Source: Globodera rostochiensis (Eukaryota > Nematoda > Chromadorea > Rhabditida > Heteroderidae). Taken from it: a stretch of DNA of 64,000 nucleotides. Position 1 is the stretch's first letter; each line of letters starts with the position of its first letter. Where the stretch lies: positions 2,046,001-2,110,000 of the forward strand of contig JAEVLN010000013.1 in assembly GCA_018350325.1 (NCBI GenBank), given 5' to 3'. A program made the translations under genes and the position numbers. The notes beneath the pieces were generated by a model. It was not told the origin of the DNA. It ran no database searches and saw nothing but the letters and a program-made list of their open reading frames with translations. Below are positions 11,298 to 22,229 of the stretch, in pieces.

Positions 11298-12204
11298 TAG
11301 GCCGGGACCGGGATTTTTGGGAAAAATCGGGAACGGGATTGACCGGGACCATAAAAGCCGGGATCGGGATTTTTGGGAAAAATCGGGAACGGGATTGACC
11401 GGGACCATAAAAGCCGGGATCGGGATTTTTGGGAAAAATCGGGAACGGGATTGACCGGGACCATGAAAGCCGGGATCGGGAAAAACCGGGACTGGCAATG
11501 GGAAATTTTTTTGTAATGCTCAAGGGGTAAAAATTGTTTTTTATTATTCAAAAAATATTCCCCCATTGTCTTCAATTTTTTGATAATTCTGCTTTACTTT
11601 TGCTAGGGGGGTGGGGGTCGGCGGTGCCGGCCGCCGAGAAAATTTTGAAATTTCGACTTCGATTTGTTAAGAGATTTGCAACTAAATTTTAAAAATAGGG
11701 GCAAATTTTTTTTGAAGTTTTATCTGTAGTCATTTTGAATATTAATTAAATATGCCAACCCTGCACTAAAGTAATTTAAGATCACTTAACTTTGAACAAA
11801 GGCATAAATTTTTAACATTCAGTGAATTTGTCCAATCAAAAAAATAAAATGAATTTGTGAATTGTATCTAAAATATTTTTTAAAAAGCGGAAAAATTTAA
11901 GAGAATTTTTATGATTAATATATCACATCACTGTAAATGTTAAGAGAAAGTAGGAAAAAATCATTTACATACTATAGGGGGGATAAAAACCACCACCCCA
12001 CCCACACTTCACATGCCCATCACTCACCACTACACCATAACCAAACTGCATTTCGAGCTCAAAAATCCCATCCTTAGGAGTGTACTTTTTTCCCGGTTAG
12101 TCCCGGTCAGACCGGGACGGGACCCGGGATTCCGATTTTTCAAAAACCGGGATCGGGACCGGGAATTTCCGACCGGTCCCGATCGGGATCCCGGTCCCGG
12201 CCTA
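11298..12204. mobile_element. hAT-like foldback element with CGGGACC words
   Basis: The ends are inverted repeats: TAGGCCGGGACCGGGATT at the left and CCCGGTCCCGGCCTA at the right. Next to the left end are three direct copies of a 56-base unit (to about 11470) built from CGGGATCGGG, GGGAAAAATC and GACCGGGACCAT. The right end carries the same CGGGAC/CGGTCC words. A short element at 32232-32358 has the same words and a perfect 8-bp duplication, so both probably belong to one hAT-type lineage. No matching target duplication is visible here. The interior is AT-rich and non-coding. Confidence 0.65.
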
Positions 12205-12404
12205 CTTTATTTATTATAGAAATATGAATATCAGAAAAAAATGACATCGGAAATACAAACTTTTAAGGGACACGCATAAACTTTAGTCGGGGAGAGACAT
12301 GGCACCCGAGAGAATGAGCATGGACAGCTGATGAAAATTGGATTAATCTCTGAAAGGACAGGAAGTGGGAAGGAGTGAGGAAGAGGAAATGAACATAAGG
12401 ACGG

Positions 12405-14180
12405 GGCGGAACTGTCGAGGAAGCCCCCAGTATGGGGAGAGGGGGGGGGACAGGGGGCGGGGGGATGTCAAGGAAGCCCCAGGGAGAGGGGGGGGGGGAC
12501 AGGGGGCGGGGGGACTGTCAAGGAGCCCCAGGGAGAGGGGGGGGGGGGACAGGGGGCGGGGGGACTGTCAAGGAAGCCCCAGGAGAAGGGGGGACAGGGG
12601 GCGGGGGGACTGTCAAGGAAGCCCCAGGGAGAAGGGGGGGGGGGGGGAGGGGGGGCATGGGAGGGGGGGGGGGACTGTCAAGGAAGCCCCAGGGAGAGGG
12701 GGGGGGACAGGGGGCGGGGGGACTGTCAAGGAAGCCCCAGGGAGAAGGGGGGACAGGGGGGGGGGGACTGTCAAGGAAGCCCCAGGGAGAAGGGGGGGGG
12801 AGGGGGGGCATGGGAGGGGGGGGACTGTCAAGGAAGCCCCAGGGAGAGGGGGGGGGGGGGGACAGGGGGCGGGGGGACGTCAAGGAAGCCCCAGGGAGAA
12901 GGGGGGACAGGGGGCGGGGGGACTGTCAAGGAAGCCCAGGGAGAAGGGGGGGGGAGGGGGGGCATGGGAGGGGGGGGGACTGTCAAGGAAGCCCCAGGAG
13001 AGGGGGGGGGGGGGACAGGGGGCGGGGGGACTGTCAAGGAAACCCCAGGGAGAAGGGGGGGGGGGGACAGGGGGCGGGGGGACTGTCAAGGAAGCCCCAG
13101 GGAGAAGGGGGGGGACAGGGGGCGGGGGGACTGTCAAGGAAGCCCCAGGGAGAGGGGGGGGGGGGACAGGGGGGGGGGGACTGTCAAGGAAGCCCCAGGG
13201 AGAAGGGGGGGGGAGGGGGGGCATGGGAGGGGGGGGACTGTCAAGGAAGCCCCAGGGAGAGGGGGGGGGGGACAGGGGGCGGGGGGACTGTAAGGAAGCC
13301 CCAGGGAGAAGGGGGGGGGAGGGGGGGCATGGGAGGGGGGGGGACTGTCAGGAAGCCCCAGGGAGAGGGGGGGGGGGACAGGGGGCGGGGGGACTGTCAA
13401 GGAAGCCCCGGGAGAGGGGGGGGGGACAGGGGGCGGGGGGACTGTCAAGGAAGCCCCAGGGAGAAGGGGAGGGGGGGGGGGAGGGGGGGCATGGGAGGGG
13501 GGGGGGACTGTCAAGGAAGCCCCAGGGGAGGGGGGGGGGACAGGGGGCGGGGGGACTGTCAAGGAAGCCCCAGGGAGAGGGGGGGGGGGCATGGGAGGGG
13601 GGGGGACTGTCAAGGAAGCCCCAGGGAGAAGGGGGGACAGGGGGCGGGGGACTGTCAAGGAAGCCCCAGGGAGAAGGGGGGGGGGAGGGGGGGCATGGGA
13701 GGGGGGGGACTGTCAAGGAAGCCCCAGGGAGAGGGGGGGGGGGACAGGGGGCGGGGGGACTGTAAGGAAGCCCCAGGGAGAGGGGGGGGGGGGGACAGGG
13801 GGCGGGGGGACTGTCAAGGAAGCCCAGGGAGAAGGGGGGACAGGGGGCGGGGGGACTGTCAAGGAAGCCCCAGGGAGAAGGGGGGGGGGAGGGGGGGCAT
13901 GGGAGGGGGGGGGACTGTCAAGGAAGCCCCAGGGAGAGGGGGGGGACAGGGGGCGGGGGGACTGTCAAGGAAGCCCCAGGGAGAAGGGGGGGGGGACAGG
14001 GGCGGGGGGACTGTCAAGGAAGCCCCAGGGAGAAGGGGGGGGGGGGGAGGGGGGGCATGGAGGGGGGGGGGGACTGTCAAGGAAGCCCCAGGAGAAGGGG
14101 GGCGGGGGGGGGGAGGGGGGGCATGGGAAGGGGGGGGGGACTGTCAAGGAAGCCCCAGGGAGAAGGGGGGCGGGTGTCAA
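12405..14180. repeat. G-rich minisatellite, 1.8 kb
   Basis: About 38 copies of units such as GACTGTCAAGGAAGCCCCAG, GGAGAAGGGGGG, ACAGGGGGCGGGG and, in some copies, GCATGGGAGGGGG. Two unit types alternate: one with ACAGGGGGCGGGG, one with a long G-run plus GCATGGGA. All frames on both strands lack stops, so the long ORFs (up to 593 codons) are artefacts. Each unit holds several G-runs of four or more, so quadruplex formation on the plus strand is likely. Confidence 0.95.
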
Positions 14181-14594
14181 GGTAAAGCCAAGACTGAGAT
14201 AGTGGGTAAATAGCTAAAAGCAATTAGTGAGAAGAATCGATCATCCGCGTATGGTCCAATCCACACGAATTAATGCCGAGAAAGTCATTTCATTTTCATT
14301 ATAAAAAATGAATGGAGCTCGCACTGCCTTTTATTAATCTTTACTAATAAGTGGCGCTCAAAAGAAAACTGCGAGGTGTCGTCAGCGGGGGCTTTGGCTA
14401 TTTTGGGCTTTTCGTGCCATTGGGCGAACAAAGAAATGAATGAATTGGACGGCAAAGATGTGGGTGAAAGAAACACCGACGACGAGTGATGAGAGGGATT
14501 AATGAGGATGAGCGGACGGTGGCGGGGGTTAACGGCCATTTTCCCACAAAAACAACAAAAACATGATGAAAGGGCATGCCGACTCGACCCATTG

Positions 14595-15545
14595 CCCAGG
14601 GGGTTCGGGCGCAGGGGTTTCGGGCGCAGGTGTTTCGGGCGCAGGGGTTTCGGGCGCAGGTGTTTCGGGCGCAGGGGTTTCGGGCGCAGGTGTTTCGGGC
14701 GCAGGGGGTTCGGGCGCAGGGGGTTTGGGCGCAGGGGTTTCGGGCGCAGGTGTTTCGGGCGCAGGGGGTTTGGGCGCAGGGTTTGGGCGCAGGGGTTTCG
14801 GGCGCAGGGGGTTCGGGCGCAGGGGGATCGGGCGCAGGGGTTTCGGGCGCAGGGGGTTCGGGAGCATGGGGTTCGGGCGCAGGGGGTTCGGGCGCAGGGG
14901 TTTCGGGCGCAGGGGGTTCGGGCGCAGGTGTTTCGGGCGCAGGTGTTTCGGGCGCAGGGGGTTTGGGCGCAGGGGTTTCGGGCGCAGGTGTTTCGGGCGC
15001 AGGTGTTTCGGGCGCAGGGGGTTCGGGCGCAGGGGTTTCGGGCGCAGGTGTTTCGGGCGCAGGGGGTTCGGGCGCAGGTGTTTCGGGCGCAGGGGTTTCG
15101 GGCGCAGGGGGTTCGGGCGCAGGGGGATCGGGCGCAGGGGTTTCGGGCGCAGGGGGTTCGGGAGCATGGGGTTCGGGCGCAGGGGGTTCGGGCGCAGGGG
15201 TTTCGGGCGCAGGGGGTTCGGGAGCATGGGGTTCGGGCGCAGGGGGTTCGGGAGCATGGGGTTCGGGCGCAGGGGGTTCGGGCGCAGGGGGTTTGGGCGC
15301 AGGGGGATCGGGCGCAGGGGTTTCGGGCGCAGGGGGTTCGGGAGCATGGGGTTCGGGCGCAGGGGGTTCGGGCGCAGGGGTTTCGGGCGCAGGGGGTTCG
15401 GGAGCATGGGGTTCGGGCGCAGGGGGTTCGGGAGCATGGGGTTCGGGCGCAGGGGGTTCGGGAGCATGGGGTTCGGGCGCAGGGGGTTCGGGCGCAGGGG
15501 GTTTGGGCGCAGGAGGTTCGGGCGCAGGGGGTTCGGGTTGCAGGC
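14595..15545. repeat. 15-bp minisatellite with higher-order pattern
   Basis: About 63 copies of a 15-base unit CGGGCGCAGGGGGTT. Variants are GCGCAGGGGTTT, GCGCAGGTGTTT, GCGCAGGGGGAT and GAGCATGGGGTT. They are not random: blocks of 5-10 units recur in the same order (for example those beginning with the GGATCGGGCG variant near 14826, 15126 and 15306), showing duplication of larger segments. All frames are open because the unit is a multiple of three and has no stop. Confidence 0.95.
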
Positions 15546-15749
15546 GGCAAAGGTTACCAATGAAAAGGCGGCAGATTGCGGTTGGGGTCGTTTGATCTAA
15601 TGAGACAAATAGCAGGTTGGACCTCTAGATTTGGCATCGGCATTTTAAATAAAATATCGCTGCAAATTGTCGAACCTTTTGTATGGGACAATTTCCATCC
15701 TTATAAATTTCATTTAAATCTTTATTTTGGAAATATCGGAACACTAAAC

Positions 15750-16360
15750 CCGAGAACCGGCTTTTTCTGCTGAGCAATGGACGAGATTTCAGAGCGCATT
15801 GGGTTCCGTCGATTGGCGTCGTTTGCCCTTCGCCCCACCCCCACCCCCACCCCCACCAACTCTCCCATCCCCCAAATTCATTCCAAATGCGCTTTCCCAT
15901 CCGACAACTCCGATTTCTCTCCTGCTGCTGCTGCTGTCGGTTTGTTCTTGTTATTTTTCGACTCTTTTGGCGAATTTATTCATGGACACTTCGCGAGATC
16001 GAACGTCGGTAAGTTCGAGGGGAGTGGGAAATCCCCCCCCCGGGGGGGGGGGGGGCATTGTTCCTTTGCCTTTCTCCGGCTGCTGTAGGTTTGTTTGGGT
16101 TGAAATGTTAGCAAAAATGAAGGAAGCCGTTATTCAATCCTATCTTCTCCATTTCACAAAGCTCTCCCTATGTTTTCACTTCCCATTCTCAGTTTTTGCC
16201 TCTTTCCCGTGGACAATGTGAAAATTCGTCGACCTCCGAATGCCAAGGCCACTCTGTGCTTCCTCCTCCTGGTCACTTCCTTCAATTTCTTCTTCGACCG
16301 CATCGAACATCACATGGTGTTCCTCTCCACCACCATCTACACAAATTCGGCGATGTAATT
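15750..16360 (+). CDS. Possible small gene, weak evidence
   Basis: Two stretches could be exons: one before a GTAAGT donor at about 16010, and one starting after a tctcag acceptor near 16193. More than one frame is open in each. In one reading the second exon contains the hydrophobic ATLCFLLLVTSFNFFF and ends TIYTNSAM; in another it reads RGQCENSSTSECQGHS. I recognise no family, and the frame cannot be settled by eye. A Leu-rich segment in the first exon could be a signal peptide. Confidence 0.2.
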
Positions 16361-16669
16361 AACCTATTTTTTGACTTTATTTTTATGGAATCCCCGCCAA
16401 CACAACGAAGATATGAGCCACACACGGCGGTCAGTCTGATCAACGCCGAGGACTACGGGTGGGGAAGAGCCCCGCTGAGGTTTGCTTTCTTAGCTAACGT
16501 CAAACAGGACCTTAAACGGTAAATACCCGATTCGTTTTTGGCCAATTCGTTTTTGACCCGTTTCGTCTTTTTTGGGACGATTCGTTTTAGTAAGAAAAAA
16601 GCATTTATGAGCGGAATTTGAAGGTTTTATGAAATTCTATTCAGGGGTCATTGAGGTAGCTGATCACGA

Positions 16670-17045
16670 ATATGACATCAGATTTATCATAAGACATCAT
16701 CTAATCTATGATTTCGACATCTATGTTTTTATAAAAAATTAAAATGTTTTTTTTCAAAGTTTAGAAAAAGCTGTTTTTAGGGGTATTCGGGGGCGTAGAA
16801 TCCGAATCTGGCATTTAAATAGACCAATTTTGAACTCCGGATCCGAATTCGAGATCAAAATCGATAGAAATGCACGAAATTACAACAAGAGAGTCGGATT
16901 CGGATTCTACGCCCCCGAATACCCCTAAAAACAGCTTTTTCTAAACTTTGAAAAAAAAGAATTTTTAATTTTTTATAAAAAGATAGATGTCGAAATCATA
17001 GATTACGTCTTCAACTAATTAACATAAATGATGACATAATAAATC
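16670..17045. mobile_element. Foldback element with arms of about 150 bp
   Basis: The two halves are inverted copies. The phrase GTATTCGGGGGCGTAGAATC near 16785 pairs with GATTCTACGCCCCCGAATAC near 16903, and the pairing continues outward through AGATGTCGAAATCATAGATT to TATGACATCA at about 16671. Part of the same arm recurs near 58920-59060. The core TCGGATTCTACG also turns up in at least six other places in the window. No coding capacity and no clear target duplication. Confidence 0.75.
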
Positions 17046-17504
17046 TTCTAAACCTTTTCGATTCCACATAATTTCATTGTAGCAAATGGTGTCCCTCGCG
17101 TTACCAAAAAAAGAGCCCTGTAAGAATTGCATTAGATCAGGGTGCGTAACTAAAATTTTTCAAAATAAGGACATCAAGGGCAAAAAATAAGATTTTGGGG
17201 TCCGAAATAAGAACATTTTATAAAATGTTCAAAAATGCAGTAAACTTATTTTTTCGCATGAAATGAGTTTTTTCATTATTTTCTCTCCACCAACAATTTC
17301 CTCAACAATTCGAGGTTGGAAACCCATGGATTTTCAAAAATTTTACCGATTTTCAAAAATGGAATTTATTTTTTACGAATTCTCCTTTAGTGGGGGGGAG
17401 GCGCGGAGGTGCCGATAGGCACCGCCGGGAAAATTTTGAATTTTTGACTCAATTTGTTAACAGATTTTCAACCGAAATTTTAACTAGACGCCTGCGGGGG
17501 GCTA

Positions 17505-19196
17505 AAGCATGGGGGGTAATTGATTGAAAAATATACGGCTTTGCTATTGGCTACTGTTTCTAGGGTTTTTCTTGTTTTTTCATTTTTTTATTTTTTAAGG
17601 ACGGCTTCGCTTTTTTCTAATTATTGTCTTTTCATTTTATTTCAATTTAGCTTTCATTTAAATGATGATAATTTGATTTGCCCATATCTCTATCAGTTTT
17701 GATCAAAACTAAATTATCTTTTATTTGTTTAGCTCAGCTTTTTCTACAGAATTTAATTACATATAAATTATTTTTAAAAAAATTAAAAATTCAAAATTTA
17801 ATTTTTTCAATTTTTGCTTAAAATTGTAAATACTGTAACGTGATCAGTTTTGATCATTTTGATCATAACTCAACAAACTTTTTTTTGTTGAGTTCAGCTT
17901 TTAAGCTGAATTTAATTATATATAATTTATTTTAAAAATTAAAAATTTCAAAATTTAATTTTTTTAAATTTTTGCTCAAAATTGATCAGACCGAAACCTG
18001 ATCAGTTTTGATCAGAACTGATCTTTTTTTTGTTCGACTCAACGCATCAAATTGAGTCTAAATATCTTTTCAATTACCCCCTAAGGCACAAATCAAAAGC
18101 GGAGAAAAAAATATTTATTTATTTAAATCTCCATTCAAACTGTTATGTTTTTTCTGTATAAAAACTAATTTTTCCAATAAATTGGCCGGAATTTTTTACA
18201 CGTAAAAAAGTTCACTAATATCTACACAGAAATGATTCAGTAGTAGTCAATAAAATAGTATCCTTTATTTGAAATAAGTTATTATAAAGAAAACGCATTT
18301 TCTGGACAGAAAGGAGCTTTAAGCTGAATTTAATTATATAAAAAATATTTTAAAAAATTTAAAATTAAAAATTTAATTTTTTTTAAATTTTGCATGAAAT
18401 TGATCATACTGTTACTTGATCAGTTTTGATCAGAACTCTATTTTATTCTTTTTCAATTTATTTGATTGGATTTTTTCTTTATTTATTAATGTAATTATGC
18501 CTTCTGCTCTTGGCCGGGCAAGCCCTTCTGGGACGGGCGAGCCTTTTTATTTGGCTTAGTAAGCCTTTTCTGGGGCGGTCAAGCCTTTTTATGAGGCTGG
18601 GCAAGCCTTTTAGAGGTCGGGCAAGCCCTTTTGAGCGATTTTTTAATTTGCAACATTTCAATTTGATTTTTTGTTCTATGGGGTGTATACTACTGAGATA
18701 TTTGATAAATGATACGTTATCTCTCTCGTTACGCTCTTATCTCTAACCACATCTCTCTCTTTCCCCCTCTATTTCGTCTTCAAAATTGATCCGACCCTAA
18801 ATTTGCCCAGTTCAGATCAGAATCGAACGAACTTTTTTTTTGTTTAGCTCAGCTTTTTTTTTGCTAAATTTAATTATATACAATTTATTTTAAAAAATTG
18901 AAAATTTCAAAAATTTTTTTTTTAAATTTTTGCTTAGAATTGATCACACCGTAACTTGATCAGTTTTGTTCAGAACTGATCAAACTTTTTTTTGTTCTTC
19001 TAAGTTTTTTAAGCTAAATTTAATCACATATAAATTATTTTTAAAAAAAAATTGAAAATTTCAAAATTATTTTTTAAATTTTTGCTTGGATTGATCATAC
19101 CGTAACTTGATCAGTTTTGTTCAGAACTGATCAAACTTTTTTTTTGTTCGACTCAGCTCATCAAGCTGAGTCTAAGTGACTTTTCAATTACCCCCT
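17505..19196. repeat. Repeated AT-rich module inside the 4.3 kb hAT element
   Basis: Five imperfect direct copies of a module of about 150 bases: a GATCAGTTTTGATCAGAACT-like phrase, a T-run with GTTGAGCTCAGC, then AATTTAATTATATATAA. They start near 17700, 17860, 18390, 18790 and 18950. The left border GGGGGTAATTGATTGAAAA (about 17514) is mirrored by TTTTCAATTACCCCCT at about 18070 and again at about 19180. This suggests one element whose right part was duplicated. Confidence 0.55.
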
Positions 19197-19993
19197 AAGG
19201 CCAAATTCGAACTTTTCACGTTTTCACCCCAGCCAAATATATGCATAAATTTGTTAGACCCTCCAATTCGACTTTTAACCTGAACCAACTGGGGCAAGTG
19301 ATATACCATTTTGAAGCTCAGACTCAGGCGCACCTCCTCCCACAAAATTAGGCCAAACCACAACCCAAAAATTTTCACCAAAAAAGTTGGCGCAAAAAAA
19401 AATAATTTTTTTTTAACACCCAAGTTCGACCCCATGTCGAACTATACAGACCCGACCAAATGACATTTTTTGTAGCTTATTACCACCCCAACTTATAATT
19501 AACCACACCCGACCCGTTCCGAACAAACCCCATCGTTTTTATGAATTTCTCCCAAAAGTCCCCAAAAAAAGTGCGATTTTTCGACATTTTGTGCATCGAA
19601 TAAGTCGAAGGCATTTAGACCTACCACTACACAACATATACCATTCGAACCCAAATTTTGTCTAGTTGTGCCCTTTCTCCAAAGCCAAAGCGCGCCAAGC
19701 ATGCTTTAAACCACTTATGCCCCTCCAAATGCAACATGGTCGCCAAAAAAGGGCTGCGATTTGAGGGGCGTTAGACTTTTCGACCCTTAGTAGGTCAAAA
19801 TTGGGGGGAAAAAACCCGAGAATTGTGGAGACTTAGTTACTTTATCTTGGTGCAAATTTTCACAAATCGAACCACACACAAAAGTCTAGTTCGTTCCCCC
19901 ATCCATTCAAAACACAATTTCCTTATAATTAGTAAAAAAACGGTAATTTTATTAAGCTTTTTAGGAATAGGAATGGTCCGGCGACGTCATAAG

Positions 19994-20534
19994 TAGAGCG
20001 GCGATTTATATGGATAAAAATCTCGAAATATGGCCATAAAATATGGATGAAAAAATGCAAAATATGGACCAAATATGGACAAAAATTGCAAAATATGGAG
20101 GAAATATGGATAAAAAATTTTCAAATACAGCAAAAAAGGGGCAAGATTTTCCTAATTGAAGTAAAAATAAAAATAAAAATTTTTATATGTAAATTAAAGG
20201 CATTTCAGAAATTTTTTTTGAAAATGAGCAGAATTTAAAAATTTTCATTTTTTTGTGGCAGAATTTTTTGTCGCGAAAGTATTAGGGGTGCATTTTTTGA
20301 AAAAGTCGATCCTTAGTGGTGTATTTTTCGTTTTTATTGCATTTTTGTTAAGGAATTTTTGAAAAATGGCAAAATATGGAATATGGATAAAAATCGCGAA
20401 ATATGGAAAATATGGATTATAAAATGGGTTCTAGAAGCTCCAAACAAAGCTAAAAATACTATTTATGGCATTTAGAAGCCGTTTCAAGTGCGCAAAAAAA
20501 ATATGGATTTCCATATACATAAATCGCCGCCCTA
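19994..20534. mobile_element. hAT-like element with AAATATGGA words
   Basis: Left end TAGAGCGGCGATTTATATGG; right end ATAAATCGCCGCCCTA. Flanks are GTCATAAG (19986-19993) and CTCATAAG (20535-20542), a 7 of 8 match. Subterminal copies of AAATATGGA occur on both sides. The right subterminal phrase TTCTAGAAGCTCCAAA is shared with the element at 31146-31743. No coding capacity. Confidence 0.75.
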
Positions 20535-20689
20535 CTCATAAGCACGCCGGGACAAGAATTTAACATTTGTAATGAAAATTGGTCCAATTCGCTTCGAAAT
20601 TTCCTAATTTTGAAAATTGGATCAAAATATTATGAAAATCTTCACAAAATTCAAAAATAAAAACAATAAAGACGGGGGGCCTCAAATAA

Positions 20690-21080
20690 GGACAAATCTA
20701 TAAATAAAGACATTTTTAATTTATAAGATTGCCACCCCTCAAATAAGGACAAATCTTATAAATAAGGACATTGGTACCCCTCAAATAAGGACAAATCTTA
20801 TAAATAAGGAACATTTTTAATTTATTATAAGATTGGCACCCCTCAAATAAGGACAAATCTTATAAATAAGGACATTGGTACCCCTCAAATAAGGACAAAT
20901 CTTATAAATAAGGACATTTTTAATTTATAAGATTGGCACCCCTCAAATAAGGACAAATCTTATAAATAAGGACATTTTTAATTTATAAGATTGGCACCCC
21001 TCAAATAAGGACAAATCTTATAAATAAGGACATTTTTAATTTATAAGATTGGCACCCCTCAAATAAGGACAAATCTTATA
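20690..21080. repeat. 57-bp tandem repeat (AAATAAGGACAAATCTTATA)
   Basis: About six copies of CCCCTCAAATAAGGACAAAT followed by CTTATAAATAAGGACATT, with TTTTTAATTTATAAGATTGG in most. The array sits at the right end of the 4.3 kb hAT element and contains the insertion site of 21083-21444. AAATAAGGACAT also appears at the element's left end (about 17163), so these are probably its subterminal repeats. Confidence 0.9.
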
Positions 21081-21082
21081 AT

Positions 21083-21444
21083 TAGGGTGTCCAAAAATAT
21101 GCGCATAAAATATGCACCAAAAATTGCAAAATATGCACATAAATTTCCAAATTCAATATAAATTTCCCCATATCACGAAAAAGTTTTAGGGGTGCATGTT
21201 TGAAAATTTTTAAAAAAATCATTTTTTGGGGTATATTTTTCTTTTTTATTGCCTTTTTGGTTAAGTTTTGAAAAATAGCGAAATATGGATAAAAATGGCG
21301 AAAATGCCAAAATATGCATATAAATAGCGAAATATGCAAAATATCACATGGAAATGCGTTCTAAACGCTTCAAACCAAGCGGAAAACACGTTTTTCGTTC
21401 ATTTCAGGAAAAAAAAATGCATGTGCATATTTTTGGAAACCCTA
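21083..21444. mobile_element. hAT-like element with AAATATGCAC words, perfect 8-bp duplication
   Basis: A 362-base element with ends TAGGGTGTCCAAAAATATGC and GCATATTTTTGGAAACCCTA. It is flanked by the identical 8-mer CTTATAAT at 21075-21082 and 21445-21452. Inside are repeated AAATATGCAC and AAAATATGC words and the right-hand phrase TTCTAAACGCTTCAAA. It inserted into the tandem array of the 4.3 kb element and is thus younger than it. Confidence 0.85.
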
Positions 21445-21479
21445 CTTATAATAAGGACAGTTACGCCTCTGCATTAGAT

Positions 21480-22229
21480 GCATTACTGAATTGGTTTTTG
21501 CGATGTGCAAAGTTGTGAAGGCGGCGGTCTAATTACATAATGAGAAGGCGTTGCCCTTTCTTTGTATCTACAAAAAATCAACCCCCCCCCCCCCCATTCA
21601 CTCCATTATTATTGTCGCCACTCTCCGAACAGTCCACATACTCGTCGAGCTTTTACGAATTCTTCGAACAGTGCCTGCCCAATCCCAATGCCATCAATTT
21701 AAAATTGTTTCGATTGCACTTCTCTAAATTTTCATCATCAAATATTGTGATCCAACTAAATTATTATTAAATACACGCTCAATACGGGAATGCTTTCTTC
21801 CAACTGAAAAATTTGTACGAAACCAAGTCGTTAACATCGTTCAGAAAGGACCAAAATCCCGGGTTTGGCAGGGTCCAGGAAAAGCCCAATAAGTTCCGGT
21901 TCACCTTATAAAAATACCGGTTTTAAATTTTTGTAGTCCTGGTCCCGTATTCCAGACTTTTGCAGCTCAGTTTAAATGTTGCCATGCCGTTACTCGTCAA
22001 CTTTTTAATTCAAATAACTGTCAACACTCTAATCTGTACTTTACATTTAATTAAATGCAAACAAAATGAATTATAAAAATAGTTTTACATAACATTTTAG
22101 GCTGAGACGTGCACTGGTTTGTACGGCCAGCAACGGAACGCATACGAAGTGAGAAATTGGTATTTGGTGCTGTGATGAGTTAAAGTTTAAAGTTATTAAC
22201 GGAATAATTTGATTTAGCAACTGATTTGA
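21480..22229. other. Gene-free spacer before the GT92 gene
   Basis: Short frames only. A C-run lies at 21582-21594. A phrase near 21880-21960 (GCAGGGTCC, then CCGGTTTTAAATTTTTG and GGTCCCGTATTCC) may be a decayed foldback of the CGGGACC type. The first exons of the GT92 gene may lie here unrecognised. Confidence 0.35.

Larger units (their letters stand above)
17138..21471. mobile_element. Large hAT-type element, 4.3 kb, perfect 8-bp target duplication
   Basis: The left end is CAGGGTGCGTAACT and the right end AGTTACGCCTCTG. They are flanked by the identical 8-mer CATTAGAT at 17130-17137 and 21472-21479. A CAGGG start with an 8-bp duplication is the hallmark of the hAT superfamily. The interior is AT-rich and holds no recognisable transposase. 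It contains several later insertions (19994-20534, 21083-21444, and repeat modules at 17505-19196) plus a tandem array of AAATAAGGAC words near both ends. It is therefore a non-autonomous composite. Confidence 0.8.

Noticed and set aside
12365..14213. Open frames of 466 and 593 codons, Gly/Arg-rich
   Set aside because: They exist in several frames at once and consist only of the minisatellite unit; no start context, domain or splice pattern.
14285..15600. Open frames of about 340-420 codons on both strands
   Set aside because: The 15-base unit is a multiple of three without stops, so all frames stay open by necessity.
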